DNA of 64,000 nt from Pseudomonadota bacterium (GTDB taxonomy: Bacteria > Pseudomonadota > Gammaproteobacteria > Burkholderiales > Burkholderiaceae_C), in the NCBI GenBank assembly GCA_030538085.1, contig JAUNUR010000009.1, forward strand, positions 1-64,000, given 5' to 3'. The position numbers and the translations under genes were made by a program. Each line of letters opens with the position of its first letter. The first letter of the stretch is position 1. Under the pieces are notes generated by a model that had not been told where the DNA came from, did not search any database, and was given only the letters and a program-made list of their open reading frames with translations. Positions 27,854 through 36,220 of this stretch are shown piece by piece.

Positions 27854-27974
27854 TAGGTGCATGGCAAGAGCCTGGAAAGGCACGGGGCCACCGCCATGAG
27901 CCATTTCAGTTTCGTCATCCCCTCGTTTTTTCGCATAACAACAACGTCGTTCAATCCAAGGCAACCGCAGGTAC

Positions 27975-27980
27975 AAGGAG
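27975..27980 (+). promoter_or_regulatory. Strong ribosome binding site of ftsZ
   Basis: AAGGAG with seven bases to the ATG at 27988. It fixes the ftsZ start, since the reading frame itself is open for about 195 bases further upstream through repeat DNA. Confidence 0.8.
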
Positions 27981-27987
27981 TTACACC

Positions 27988-29220
27988 ATGAGCATCGAAA
28001 TGATTGAAACAGAGCCCTTCCACGCAGGGACCCAGATCAAGGTGATCGGTGTCGGTGGTGGCGGCAGCAACGCGGTCGATCACATGATCGCCCGCCAGGT
28101 GCAGGGCGTGGAGTTCATCTGCGCCAACACCGACGCGCAGGCCCTCAGCCGCACGCAGGCTGGCGCCACCATTCAGCTGGGCATCAGCGGCCTGGGCGCG
28201 GGCAGCAAGCCCGAGAAGGCCCGCGAGGCCGCCGAAACCGCGTCGGACGACATCCGCCAGGCCATCCGTGGCGCGCACATGCTGTTCATCACCGCCGGCA
28301 TGGGCGGCGGCACCGGCACGGGCGCGGCGCCGGTGATCGCGCGCATCGCCAAGGACATGGGCATCCTCACCGTCGGCGTGGTCACCAAGCCCTTCGACTG
28401 GGAAGGTGGCCGCCGCATGACCAACGCCGAAGCCGGCCTGGCCGAGCTGGAGGCCAACGTCGATTCGCTGATCGTGGTGCTGAACGAGAAGCTGCTGGAG
28501 GTGCTGGGCGACGACATCACCCAGGAAGAGGCCTTCGGGCACGCCAACGACGTGCTGAAGAACGCCGTGGGCGGCATCGCCGAGATCATCAATGAGTACG
28601 GCCACGTCAACGTCGACTTCGAGGACGTGCGCACCGTGATGGGCGAGCCCGGCAAGGCCATGATGGGCACGGCGGCGGCCAGCGGCCCCGACCGCGCCCG
28701 CATCGCCGCCGAGCAGGCCGTGGCCTGCCCGTTGCTGGAGGGCATCGACCTGTCGGGCGCCAAGGGCGTGCTGGTGCTGGTGACGGCGGCCAAGGGCTCG
28801 CTCAAGCTGAGCGAATCGCGCGAGGCCATGAACACCATCCGCGCCTACGCCTCGCCCGAGGCGCACGTCATCTACGGCGCCGCCTACGACGATTCGCTGG
28901 GCGACGAGATGCGCGTCACCGTGGTCGCCACCGGCCTGTCGCGTCAGGGCGTGCGCCGCCAGCCCATCACCGTGGTGCAGGGCGGCCTGCGCACCGGCAC
29001 CGACAACGTGCCGTTCGTGCCGACCATGAGCCAGGCGGTGGGTGGCCCCGGCGCCACCACCGCCGCCGCCGCGCAGCAGCAGCCCGACTACGGCAACATG
29101 GCCGTGCCCAGCGTGTGGCGCACCAACCGCACGCAGGCGGCGGCCAAGGTGGACGCGCTGTCCTCGGGCGGCATGGACGACTTCGAGATTCCGGCGTTCT
29201 TGCGCAAGCAGGCGGATTGA
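27988..29220 (+). CDS. ftsZ: Cell division protein FtsZ
   Basis: Tubulin-like GTPase that forms the Z ring, 410 residues. The N-terminal GVGGGGSNAVDHM and the GTP signature GGGTGTG (residues 106-112, in AGMGGGTGTGAAPVIA) are intact, as are the T7-loop NVDFEDVRTVM and the synergy loop region. A variable linker of about 70 residues rich in Ala and Gln leads to the conserved C-terminal peptide DDFEIPAFLRKQ, which binds FtsA and ZipA. The start is fixed by AAGGAG. A repeat follows directly after the stop. Confidence 0.98.
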   Translation: MSIEMIETEPFHAGTQIKVIGVGGGGSNAVDHMIARQVQGVEFICANTDAQALSRTQAGATIQLGISGLGAGSKPEKAREAAETASDDIRQAIRGAHMLFITAGMGGGTGTGAAPVIARIAKDMGILTVGVVTKPFDWEGGRRMTNAEAGLAELEANVDSLIVVLNEKLLEVLGDDITQEEAFGHANDVLKNAVGGIAEIINEYGHVNVDFEDVRTVMGEPGKAMMGTAAASGPDRARIAAEQAVACPLLEGIDLSGAKGVLVLVTAAKGSLKLSESREAMNTIRAYASPEAHVIYGAAYDDSLGDEMRVTVVATGLSRQGVRRQPITVVQGGLRTGTDNVPFVPTMSQAVGGPGATTAAAAQQQPDYGNMAVPSVWRTNRTQAAAKVDALSSGGMDDFEIPAFLRKQAD

Positions 29221-29227
29221 ACAACTG

Positions 29228-29347
29228 GCACCCCCCTGAGGCGCTGACGCGCCTTCCCCCCCTCTCCTGCGGGGGGGACGCAGCCAGTGCCCGGCGCAGG
29301 TCCGGGCACGGCTGCCGCTGGCATGGCCTGCTCCGCGGCCACCTGAT
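29228..29347. repeat. CCCCCTGAG-family repeat after ftsZ
   Basis: Begins GCACCCCCCTGAGGCGC, has a C-run/G-run hairpin (CCCCCCCTCTCCTGCGGGGG) and an inner GCCCGGCGCAGGTCCGGGC hairpin, and ends GGCCTGCTCCGCGGCC. It starts 8 bp after the ftsZ stop. Confidence 0.7.
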
Positions 29348-29387
29348 GGGGTGACCCGGGGCGCGTGTCGCGGAAGGCTATCTGATT

Positions 29388-29442
29388 GCTGCGCTATTTA
29401 TAGCTCCCAGCGCTTGATGGACGGGCGCTAGGGCTGATTTGG
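29388..29442. repeat. Short AT-rich AGCTGC-type stem element before lpxC
   Basis: Reads CTATTTATAGCTCCCAGCGC then GACGGGCGCTAGGGC and GATTTGG. It is the clearest of the short elements in this window, with AGCGC/GCGCT arms. It lies 35 bp upstream of the lpxC promoter box. Confidence 0.5.
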
Positions 29443-29470
29443 CTTGTCAGCACGATTGTCGGGGAGCATC

Positions 29471-29476
29471 TAAAAT
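29471..29476 (+). promoter_or_regulatory. Candidate -10 box of lpxC
   Basis: TAAAAT ends six bases before the likely lpxC ATG at 29483, so a transcript would begin at the start codon. There is no Shine-Dalgarno sequence. The -35 is unclear: TTGTCA at 29444 is 21 bp away and TTGTCG at 29456 only 9 bp. Confidence 0.4.
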
Positions 29477-29482
29477 ATGGCC

Positions 29483-30406
29483 ATGCTTGCGCAACGCACC
29501 TTGAAGTCCCTCACACGCGCCGTGGGCGTGGGTCTGCACAGCGGCGAGCGGGTGGAGCTGACGCTGCGCCCGGCGCCGCCCGATACCGGTATCGTGTTCC
29601 GGCGCGTCGATCTGCCGGCGCCGGTGGACATTCCGGTCAGCGCGCTGTCGGTGACCGATACGCGCCTGGCCTCCACCCTGTCGCGGGGCGATGCCAAGGT
29701 GCGCACGGTGGAGCACCTGATGTCGGCCTGCTCCGGCCTGGGGCTGGACAACCTCTACATCGACATCACGGCGGAGGAAGTGCCCATCCTCGACGGCTCG
29801 GCATCATCCTTCGTCTATCTGCTGCAAAGCGCGGGCATCGAACTGCAGAACGTGCCCAAGAAATTCCTGCGCGTGAAGCAGACCGTGGAAGTGTGCGAGG
29901 GCGAGGGCGAGCAGCTCAAGTGGGCACAACTGGCACCGCACCACGGCTTCACGCTCAGCTTCGAGATCGACTTTCATCACCCCGCGGTCGATTCCACCGG
30001 CCAGCAGGTCACGTTCGACATGGGCTTCGGCCGCTACAGCCGCGACATCGCCCGCGCGCGCACCTTCGCCTTCAGCAAGGACGTCGAGATGATGCGCGCC
30101 AACGGCCTGGCACTGGGCGGCGGGCTGGACAACGCCATCGTGATGGACGACACCAAGGTGCTCAACGCCGACGGCCTGCGCTACGCCGAGGAGTTCGCCA
30201 AGCACAAGATCCTCGACGCCATTGGCGACCTGTACTGCATTGGCCGGCCCATGCTGGCGGCGTACAGCGCGTTCCGCTCCGGCCATGCGCTCAACAACAA
30301 GCTGCTGCGCGCCTTGCTGGAGCGGCCCGAGGCGTACGAGCTGGTCAGCTTCGACGACGAGAGAAACGCGCCAACCGGGTTCGCGCAACTGGCGCGCGCA
30401 TGGTGA
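29483..30406 (+). CDS. lpxC: UDP-3-O-acyl-N-acetylglucosamine deacetylase LpxC
   Basis: Zinc amidase catalysing the committed step of lipid A synthesis, 307 residues. The N-terminus [20 protein letters not shown] matches the family. Zinc ligands are in TVEHLMSAC and, at the end, [14 protein letters not shown] (His and Asp), and FARARTFAF is the usual second-domain motif. The start at 29483 (MLAQRTLK) fits E. coli LpxC better than the ATG at 29477. It keeps the classic ftsZ-lpxC order. Confidence 0.96.
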   Translation: MLAQRTLKSLTRAVGVGLHSGERVELTLRPAPPDTGIVFRRVDLPAPVDIPVSALSVTDTRLASTLSRGDAKVRTVEHLMSACSGLGLDNLYIDITAEEVPILDGSASSFVYLLQSAGIELQNVPKKFLRVKQTVEVCEGEGEQLKWAQLAPHHGFTLSFEIDFHHPAVDSTGQQVTFDMGFGRYSRDIARARTFAFSKDVEMMRANGLALGGGLDNAIVMDDTKVLNADGLRYAEEFAKHKILDAIGDLYCIGRPMLAAYSAFRSGHALNNKLLRALLERPEAYELVSFDDERNAPTGFAQLARAW

Positions 30407-30427
30407 CCACTTTCGCGTGACGGCCCG

Positions 30428-30669
30428 AAGGCGCGCTTTCACGTTTCGAAATTTCCGTGTCGGCGTGTTATTGATATTTTCAAAATCACGACAGCCTCAT
30501 AGAAAACCCCCTTCACATTCCCTCGTCATTGCGGCGAAGGCCGCAATCCATGGGGCGTCATCTTGATACGGTATTCACCCGCGGACACCGTGTGGATTGC
30601 GGCCTTCGCCGCAATGACGGGATGAGGTGAGGGCAGATGTAGGCTTGTCCTGAATTACGAAACTCTCAA
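30428..30669. repeat. Composite repeat: TAGTACGC-element fragment plus long-core CTATTGA copy
   Basis: 30428-30466 matches the right end of the 1561-1724 element (GCGCGCTTTCACGTTTCGAA and GTGTCGGCGT). It is joined to a reversed CTATTGA-family copy at about 30469-30669 with the CGTCATTGCGGCGAAGG hairpin core. The distal end, CTCTCAAG, overlaps the stop codon of ruvC. The same junction between the two families is seen near 1561. Confidence 0.7.
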
Positions 30670-31208
30670 GAGCGCCTGCGGTACATGCTGCTGGTGCTGC
30701 GCTGCGCCCCCGCCGCGTGCAGCAGCGCCACCGCACGCCCCGCGTGCGCGTGCGTGATGGCCAGGCCCAGCGCGTCGGCGGCATCGGCCTTGGGGGCGGC
30801 GGGCAGCCGCAGCAGGCGTTGCACCATGGCCTGCACCTGGGTCTTGGCCGCCTTGCCATGGCCGGCCACGGCCTGCTTCATTTGCAGCGCGGTGTATTCG
30901 GCCACCGGCAGATCGCCCGCCACCAGCGCCGTCACGCAGGCGCCGCGCGCCTGGCCCAGCAGCAGCGTGGCCTGCGGATTGACGTTGACGAACACGATCT
31001 CCACCGCCGCCACGTCGGGCTGGTAGCGCGCCTGCAATTCGCGGATGCCGTCGAACAGCACCTTCAGCCGCGCCGGCAGGTCGCCTTGTTCGGCCGAGCG
31101 CGTGGTCTGGATCACCCCGCTGGCCACGTAGCGCAGCGCGGCGCCCTCGGCGTCGAGCACGCCAAAGCCCGTGCTGCGCAGGCCGGGGTCGATGCCGAGG
31201 ATTCTCAT
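30666..31208 (-). CDS. ruvC: Crossover junction endodeoxyribonuclease RuvC
   Basis: Holliday junction resolvase, 180 residues, RNase H-like fold. The first catalytic Asp is D7 in [15 protein letters not shown]. The Glu lies in [10 protein letters not shown], and the last acidic residues are in [17 protein letters not shown]. The ATG at 31208 follows a TATAAAAT box by seven bases. The TGA stop lies in the terminal TTGAGAG of a CTATTGA-family repeat, so the C-terminus ([10 protein letters not shown]) was probably set by that insertion. No ruvA or ruvB is adjacent. Confidence 0.94.
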   Translation of the reverse strand: MRILGIDPGLRSTGFGVLDAEGAALRYVASGVIQTTRSAEQGDLPARLKVLFDGIRELQARYQPDVAAVEIVFVNVNPQATLLLGQARGACVTALVAGDLPVAEYTALQMKQAVAGHGKAAKTQVQAMVQRLLRLPAAPKADAADALGLAITHAHAGRAVALLHAAGAQRSTSSMYRRRS

Positions 31209-31501
31209 GTGCTCTATTTTATATAGCTGCCGTTTACGGGGACATGGGGGATTTGAGGGCAAGCCCGGCTTGCCCACTCCATGGCCGGGGCGGTCCGCCA
31301 CATGCGTGGTTCATGCCGTGTTGCGTTCAGAACGATGACGAATGACCGCGGCTGGCGCCGCATGTCAAATGACAAATGACGAATGACGAATGACGAATGC
31401 GCCATTTCGGCACGGCGCTGATCGGAGGCCACCGCGCGGATTGCGGCTTTCGCCGCCATGACGGATGGCACGCCGCGCCCGGACGTATCCAGTCGCCGTT
31501 T
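31209..31501. other. Gene-free region with AATGACG tandem repeats
   Basis: No gene is supported. 31358-31400 holds a heptamer run of the type CAAATGACGAATGACGAATG. 31436-31460 is half of the GATTGCGGC/GCCGC hairpin core. 31283-31310 resembles 43385-43412 near the toxin promoter, so both may be remnants of one repeat. A similar AATGAC heptamer block is at 63470-63490. Confidence 0.5.
31216..31223 (-). promoter_or_regulatory. Candidate -10 box of ruvC
   Basis: On the minus strand TATAAAAT ends seven bases before the ruvC ATG and no ribosome binding site is visible, which fits a leaderless transcript. The surrounding CAGCTATATAAAATAGAGC also resembles the short AGCTGC elements. Confidence 0.4.
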
Positions 31502-31621
31502 CTATTGAAAATTTCGTAATTCATGACACGCTGCTTGCCCTCACCCCAACCCTCTCCCGGAGGGAGAGGGAGATTTCTTTCTGATGGCCCGCGCTGTCGT
31601 GATTTTTGAAAACGTCAATAG
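31502..31621. repeat. CTATTGA-family repeat, short-core copy
   Basis: Nearly identical to 1444-1563: the same ends and the same CCCTCTCCC/GGGAGAGGG hairpin. It ends TCAATAG two bases before the mtgA stop codon. Confidence 0.8.
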
Positions 31622-31623
31622 GA

Positions 31624-32349
31624 TCAAGGCAGTTCCGCGTTGCGCATGCGCGCCACGATGGTGTTGGTGCGGCTGGCCAGGTAGCGCGAGTTGGGCAGCT
31701 TCTCGAAATGGCGCGGGCGCGGCAGCATGACGGCCAGGCGGGCGGCCTCCCAGGCGCTGAGTTGCGCGGCACTCTTCTTGAAATAGTGCCGCGCCGCCGC
31801 CTCGGCGCCGAACACGCCTTCGCCCCATTCCACGTTGTTGAGGTAGATCTCCAGAATGCGCTGCTTGGACAGCAGTTTTTCCAGCGCATAGGTCAGCACC
31901 AGTTCCTGCCCTTTGCGCAGCAGCGTGCGCTCGCTGGACAACAGCAGGTTCTTGGCCAGTTGCTGTGTGATGGTGGAGCCGCCCCGGATGCGGATGGGCC
32001 GCGCGGGGCGGTTCTGCGCCGCGCGCTGGGCGGCGGCTTCTTCGGCCTTGGCGTTGCGCTCCCAGGCTTTTTCGATGGCGTCCCAGTCCACGCCCTCGTG
32101 ACTGGCGAAGCCGTCGTCCTCGGAGGCGATGACGGCGCGTTTCAAATGGTCGGAAATCTGGTCGTAGTCGCGCCATTCCTGGCGCCAGCGCAGCGTGCCG
32201 GTGCTGGCGATGCGCCAGGCCTCGGAGCGTTGGAAGGTGGTGGATTGTGGGTCGACCACGCTCATCAGCGCGATGCGGCCAATGAAGAACAACTGCAGCG
32301 CCAGCGCCGCCACCAGCACCAGCAACACCCAGCGGCCAAGTCTTCGCAT
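31624..32349 (-). CDS. mtgA: Monofunctional biosynthetic peptidoglycan transglycosylase MtgA
   Basis: Membrane-anchored GT51 glycosyltransferase that polymerises lipid II without a transpeptidase domain, 241 residues. The N-terminal transmembrane helix is VLLVLVAALALQLFFI. The catalytic Glu lies in AVIASEDDGFASHEGVDW, where family members have EDxxFxxHxGxD. GGSTITQQLAKNLLLS and EIYLNNVEWGEGVFG are further signatures. The central stretch EEAAAQRAAQNRPARPI is a charged insertion. Repeats flank both ends of the gene. Confidence 0.95.
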   Translation of the reverse strand: MRRLGRWVLLVLVAALALQLFFIGRIALMSVVDPQSTTFQRSEAWRIASTGTLRWRQEWRDYDQISDHLKRAVIASEDDGFASHEGVDWDAIEKAWERNAKAEEAAAQRAAQNRPARPIRIRGGSTITQQLAKNLLLSSERTLLRKGQELVLTYALEKLLSKQRILEIYLNNVEWGEGVFGAEAAARHYFKKSAAQLSAWEAARLAVMLPRPRHFEKLPNSRYLASRTNTIVARMRNAELP

Positions 32350-32417
32350 GTCCGGGTTTATCGGCAGCCGCCTGCCATGGAGGTGGATCGAGGGCCGCGC
32401 GGCAAGCCCAACACAAG

Positions 32418-32512
32418 GCCGCGGAGCAGGCCGTCCCAGAACGCCGTGGCCACACCCGTGCCGGCCACCAGCGTTGTCCCCCTGGGGGACTGAGACACGC
32501 GGCTCCAGGGGG
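32418..32512. repeat. Reverse CCCCCTGAG-family repeat between mtgA and the TonB-like gene
   Basis: Reads GGCCGCGGAGCAGGCC and then, after a GCCGGCCACCAGCG stretch, CCCCCTGGGGG and CCAGGGGGT. It ends at the stop codon of the TonB-like gene. Confidence 0.65.
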
Positions 32513-33424
32513 TCATTTCAACTCCTGCACCGTCGTCGTCAGTTGGTCGGACTGCAGCGTGGTCTCCAGCGTCTGCTCGTGTGTGAACTTGAAGCGCGCG
32601 GTCACGTCGAACTGGTCCGTGTCGCGGCGCATGGCGGCGGTGAAGTTGCCGAACGGCGCGGCGCGGCTGGCGATGGCCTCGGCCAGCCGATCAAGCATGC
32701 GGTTGCCCGAGCTTTGCTCCACCCGTGCGTTCAGGATGCGGCCATCGTGGTTGATGTGCAGCGACATCAGCAGCTCGCCATACAGCTTGCGCCCGGCCAC
32801 CTGCGGAAAGTTGGCGGTGCCCTCGGCCTCGATCTTGCGGCGCATCTCGTCGTAGTACACGGCGTAGGTGGTGCCCAGCGTGGCGGGGCTGAGGTAGCGC
32901 TTGCGCGGGCGCGAGTTTTCTTCTTCCACCCGCCGCTCGATGGCGGCCAGCAGCTTTTGCAATTGCTGGCGCCGCTCTTCCTGCGCTTGTGCCTCGGGGT
33001 CCTGGCTCAGCTTCTGCCGGTCCACCTTGGGCATGATGGCCAGTTGCTGGCGCACCTGGGCCAGCAGTTGCTCCTGCTGCTCCAGCATGTTGTCGATGCG
33101 GCGCTGGTTTTCGTTGACGGCGGCGTCGCCCTGCACCTCGATGGGCGCCGGCGGCAACGGCGTGCTGACGATGCGCTTGTCGGCTGCGTCGCCGCCACCG
33201 GCCAGCGTGGCCTGGGCCAGCGCCTGGGCTTTCTCGGGCTTCTCGTCCGATTCGGCGTTGACCAGTACCACGTCGAGCGTGGTGTCCTGGAACACCCGCT
33301 TGAAGCCTTCCGGATCGACGAAGCGGATGGTCAGCAGCACCGCGTGCAGCAACACCGACAGCCCCAGCGCCCACTGCAGCGTGGTCGGGGTTCTGAGCGA
33401 CGGAGAGCGTTGCGTGCGTGACAT
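32513..33424 (-). CDS. TonB C-terminal domain (energy transducer-like) protein
   Basis: 303-residue envelope protein. One N-terminal transmembrane helix (LQWALGLSVLLHAVLLTIRF, residues 16-35) leads to a long periplasmic coiled coil (NENQRRIDNMLEQQEQLLAQ and ERRQQLQKLLAAIERRVEE). A C-terminal TonB-like beta domain follows, with LYGELLMSLHINHDGRILN and VEQSSGNRMLDRLA. TonB usually has a Pro-rich spacer, which is weak here, and no exbB/exbD are near. It could therefore be a TonB/TolA-like protein with another job. The ATG at 33424 overlaps the stop of the RNase gene (TGATG), so they form one unit. Confidence 0.75.
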   Translation of the reverse strand: MSRTQRSPSLRTPTTLQWALGLSVLLHAVLLTIRFVDPEGFKRVFQDTTLDVVLVNAESDEKPEKAQALAQATLAGGGDAADKRIVSTPLPPAPIEVQGDAAVNENQRRIDNMLEQQEQLLAQVRQQLAIMPKVDRQKLSQDPEAQAQEERRQQLQKLLAAIERRVEEENSRPRKRYLSPATLGTTYAVYYDEMRRKIEAEGTANFPQVAGRKLYGELLMSLHINHDGRILNARVEQSSGNRMLDRLAEAIASRAAPFGNFTAAMRRDTDQFDVTARFKFTHEQTLETTLQSDQLTTTVQELK

Positions 33425-35487
33425 CACGGGGTCGGATTATCGGCGCTGGCGCCCTCGGCCTCGGTCACATCCACCGCGATGGCGATGGGCCCGGCGGCGG
33501 AAGTCTCGTCTTCGTCATCGGCGGCGCTTTCGGTGGGCGCCTCGGCGTCCAGCACCTCGATCACGGTGCCGCCCACGTCCAGCGCGATGTCGTCGATCTG
33601 CCCCAGCCGCGCCCGCACCCGCGTGCCGCGCGGCAGGCCCTGCGCGCCCAGCACGGTGAACACCAGCGGCAGCTCGTCCGCCCGCGCCAGCCAGGCGCCG
33701 CCGGCCTGCTCCTTGATCAGGTTGGCCGTCAGCTCGGTGATACCGTGCTGGCGCAGGTAGCGCAGCGTCCAGAAGCGCTCCATGCTGGCCTGGTGCGCGC
33801 CGTAGGCGCCATAGGCGGCGTCGAAGGCGCTGATGACGGCGAACAGTTGCGCATCCTTGGGCTTGAAGGGCGCGGCCAGCGCGGCGGTCTGGCCGTGGCG
33901 CGCGGCGGCGATGATCTGCCACTGGTTCACCAGGTCGACGTAGCGGCGCAGCGGCGACGTGCTCCACGCATAGCTGGGCACGCCCAGCCCGGCGTGCGGC
34001 AGTGCCTTGGCGCCCATGCGCACCTTGATGCCCGGCAGCAGGCTGGCCTGGCTGCGGTAGACGGCGGGCACGCCCAGGTGCGCCAGCCACTGGCCCCAGG
34101 TGCTGTTGGCCAGGATCATCAGCTCCGACACGATCAAATCCAGCGGCGCGCCGCGCGCGCGGGTGGTGATCAGCACTTGCTCCTCGCCCGTGGGCACGCC
34201 ATCGCCATGGCCGGCCAGCTTGAAGTTGTAGTCGGGCCGGGTGAAAGTCTCGGGCTTGCCCCGCACCACCTCGCGCCGGGCCTTCAGGTGCTGCGCCAGT
34301 TTGTATAAAAACGATAGCTGCTCGCGCTGTATGGGTAAGGGATTGGCGCCGGTTTCGCTTGATTCCTCCGCGCCCGCCAGCCAGCCGTCGGTGATCAGGT
34401 GGTCCAGCTGGTCGTGCCGCAGGTTGGCCGCGATGGGCACGCGCTCCAGCCGGGTTTCGGTGGCCTGGACTTCCAGCGTGATTTCATGAAGCGTGACGTA
34501 CAGCGACACCGCCGGCACCGGGTGGCCCTCGCTCAGCGTGTAGGCGTCCACCACGTCGTCGGGCAGCATCGTGATCTTGTAGCCCGGCATGTACACGGTG
34601 GACAGGCGCGCGCGCGCCACCGCGTCCAGTGCATCGCCCGGCCGCACCGCCAGCCCCGGCGCGGCGATGTGGATGCCCAGCACCACCGTGCCCGTGCCCA
34701 GCCCTTGCAGCGACAGCGCATCGTCGATCTCGGTTGTCGATGAATCGTCGATCGAGAACGCCTGCACCTCGGCCAGCGGCAAATCGTCGGTGATGGCCGG
34801 TGCGGCCAGCGCCGGAAAGCCCGTGCCCTTGGGAAAGTTCTCGAACAGGAAGCGCTGCCAGTGGAACTGGTAGGCCGATTCGATGGCACCGGCTTTTTGC
34901 AGCAGCGCCAGCGGCGCCAGTTGCGTGGCGCGGGCGGCTTCCACCACGGCCTTGTACTCGGGCGCGTTCTTGTCTGGCTTGAACAGGATTTTGTAGAGCT
35001 GCTCACGAATCGGCGCCGGGCATTGGCCCGCGGCCAGTTCATCGGCCCAGGCGCTGATTTGCGCGGCGATCTGCTTCTTCTTCTCGATGGCGGCCAGCGC
35101 CTGCGCCACGATGTCGGCGGGCGCCTTCTTGAAGCGGCCCTTGCCCGCGCGGCGGAAGTAGTGCGGCGCCTCGTACAGCGCCAGCAGCATGGCGGCTTGC
35201 TGCGCCACGCCCGGCGTGCCGCCGAAGTAGTCGGCCGCCAGCTCGCCAAAGCCGAACTCGGCCTCGGGCGCGAACTCCCAGGCCAGCGGCAGATCGACGT
35301 CCGCCGCCAGCGTCTGCGCTTCGGCCATCAGTTCGGCGGGAGCGGGTTTTTCAAAGCGCAGCAACTGGTTGGCCGACTTGACCTTGACGCGCTTGCCGGA
35401 GTCCAGCTCCACCTGGGCCGAGGCCTCGGCCTCGGAAAGAATGCGGCCGGCCAGGAATTTGCCGGCTTCGTCGAAAAGTACATGCAT
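33424..35487 (-). CDS. RNase II/R family (RNB domain) exoribonuclease
   Basis: Predicted 3'-5' exoribonuclease, 687 residues. The N-terminal part is a small domain (MHVLFDEAGKFLAGRIL). The RNB catalytic motif IDDSSTTEIDDAL is at residues 246-258 and the later WSTSPLRRYVDLVNQWQ is typical of the family. The acidic tail (SAADDEDETSAAGP) is variable. The domain order resembles the RNase II-like proteins of betaproteobacteria rather than RNase R, which has a basic tail. ATG 35487 is preferred to the in-frame ATG at 35508. An AT-rich patch at 34300-34362 lies inside the gene. Confidence 0.9.
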   Translation of the reverse strand: MHVLFDEAGKFLAGRILSEAEASAQVELDSGKRVKVKSANQLLRFEKPAPAELMAEAQTLAADVDLPLAWEFAPEAEFGFGELAADYFGGTPGVAQQAAMLLALYEAPHYFRRAGKGRFKKAPADIVAQALAAIEKKKQIAAQISAWADELAAGQCPAPIREQLYKILFKPDKNAPEYKAVVEAARATQLAPLALLQKAGAIESAYQFHWQRFLFENFPKGTGFPALAAPAITDDLPLAEVQAFSIDDSSTTEIDDALSLQGLGTGTVVLGIHIAAPGLAVRPGDALDAVARARLSTVYMPGYKITMLPDDVVDAYTLSEGHPVPAVSLYVTLHEITLEVQATETRLERVPIAANLRHDQLDHLITDGWLAGAEESSETGANPLPIQREQLSFLYKLAQHLKARREVVRGKPETFTRPDYNFKLAGHGDGVPTGEEQVLITTRARGAPLDLIVSELMILANSTWGQWLAHLGVPAVYRSQASLLPGIKVRMGAKALPHAGLGVPSYAWSTSPLRRYVDLVNQWQIIAAARHGQTAALAAPFKPKDAQLFAVISAFDAAYGAYGAHQASMERFWTLRYLRQHGITELTANLIKEQAGGAWLARADELPLVFTVLGAQGLPRGTRVRARLGQIDDIALDVGGTVIEVLDAEAPTESAADDEDETSAAGPIAIAVDVTEAEGASADNPTP

Positions 35488-35530
35488 AGAGGGCAGCGAT
35501 TGTCCCATCCTGGTGCCGTGGGCTGCCTGC

Positions 35531-36121
35531 TTACCGTGCCAGGTCGAGAAATTGCAGCACCGCGTCGATGTGCTGGTCGAAGTCCGACAGCGCGTGGTCG
35601 CTGCCTTCCAGCAGGCGCGTGGTGGCGCTGGCGTAGCGGGCGCTCATCTCGCGCCAGTCCAGCAGTTCGTCGCCCTTGGCGATCACGGCGAAAAAGCGCT
35701 CGGGGCGCTGCAGCGCCCCGGTCTCCAGCGCGCGCAGTTGGTCGATGTATTCGGGGCGGAAGAAAAAGCGCTCTTGCGGATCGTGCCACGCGGTCTGCTC
35801 GCCGATATGCGCCGCCAGATCGCGCGCGGGGTCGATGGCGGGGTTGAGCACCACGGCCCGGCAGCCGTGCCGCTGGGCCAGCCAGGTGGCGTAGAAGCCG
35901 CCCAGCGAGGAGCCGACGACGGCCATGTGGGCGTGCGGCCAGTCGGCGGTGCCGTGCTCGATCAGTGCCGCGGCCTCGCGCGGCGAAGGCGGCAGTTGGG
36001 GGCACCACCAGGTGATGGACGGGTGCTCGGCCTGCACGCGTGCGGCCATCTTCTGGGCCTTCATCGACTGGGGGGAGGAGCGGAAGCCGTGGAGGTAGAG
36101 GAGGTGGGTGGTGCTGGTCAT
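35531..36121 (-). CDS. YqiA/YcfP-family alpha/beta hydrolase (esterase)
   Basis: Small hydrolase of 196 residues. The start TTHLLYLHGFRSSPQSMKA gives the oxyanion loop. The nucleophile elbow is VGSSLGGFYATWLA (catalytic Ser in GSSLG). The Asp is likely in VIAKGDELLD and the His in EGSDHALSDF. This matches the UPF0227/YqiA group, for which esterase activity on short acyl chains is known. It is 43 bp upstream of the RNase gene on the same strand and may share its transcript. Confidence 0.88.
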   Translation of the reverse strand: MTSTTHLLYLHGFRSSPQSMKAQKMAARVQAEHPSITWWCPQLPPSPREAAALIEHGTADWPHAHMAVVGSSLGGFYATWLAQRHGCRAVVLNPAIDPARDLAAHIGEQTAWHDPQERFFFRPEYIDQLRALETGALQRPERFFAVIAKGDELLDWREMSARYASATTRLLEGSDHALSDFDQHIDAVLQFLDLAR

Positions 36122-36192
36122 GTTGGGGGATGGTAGTGGGGGAGTGGGGTTGGGAGCGCTGCTGGCCGGGATGTGCGCCCGGCGGCGCAGTC

Positions 36193-36220
36193 ACTTTCTT
36201 TTGTTTCGCCAAAAGAAAGT
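36193..36220. terminator. Perfect 11-bp hairpin ACTTTCTTTTG/CAAAAGAAAGT
   Basis: Perfect stem of 11 bp with a TTTCGC loop, about 70 bp upstream of the hydrolase gene start. It opens a GC-rich repeat-like block (36221-36500) and continues AACCAAAGAAAAGGCGACCC. I remember similar CCAAAAGAAAGTAA blocks in other proteobacterial intergenic regions, so this is more likely the head of a dispersed repeat than a dedicated terminator. Confidence 0.4.
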
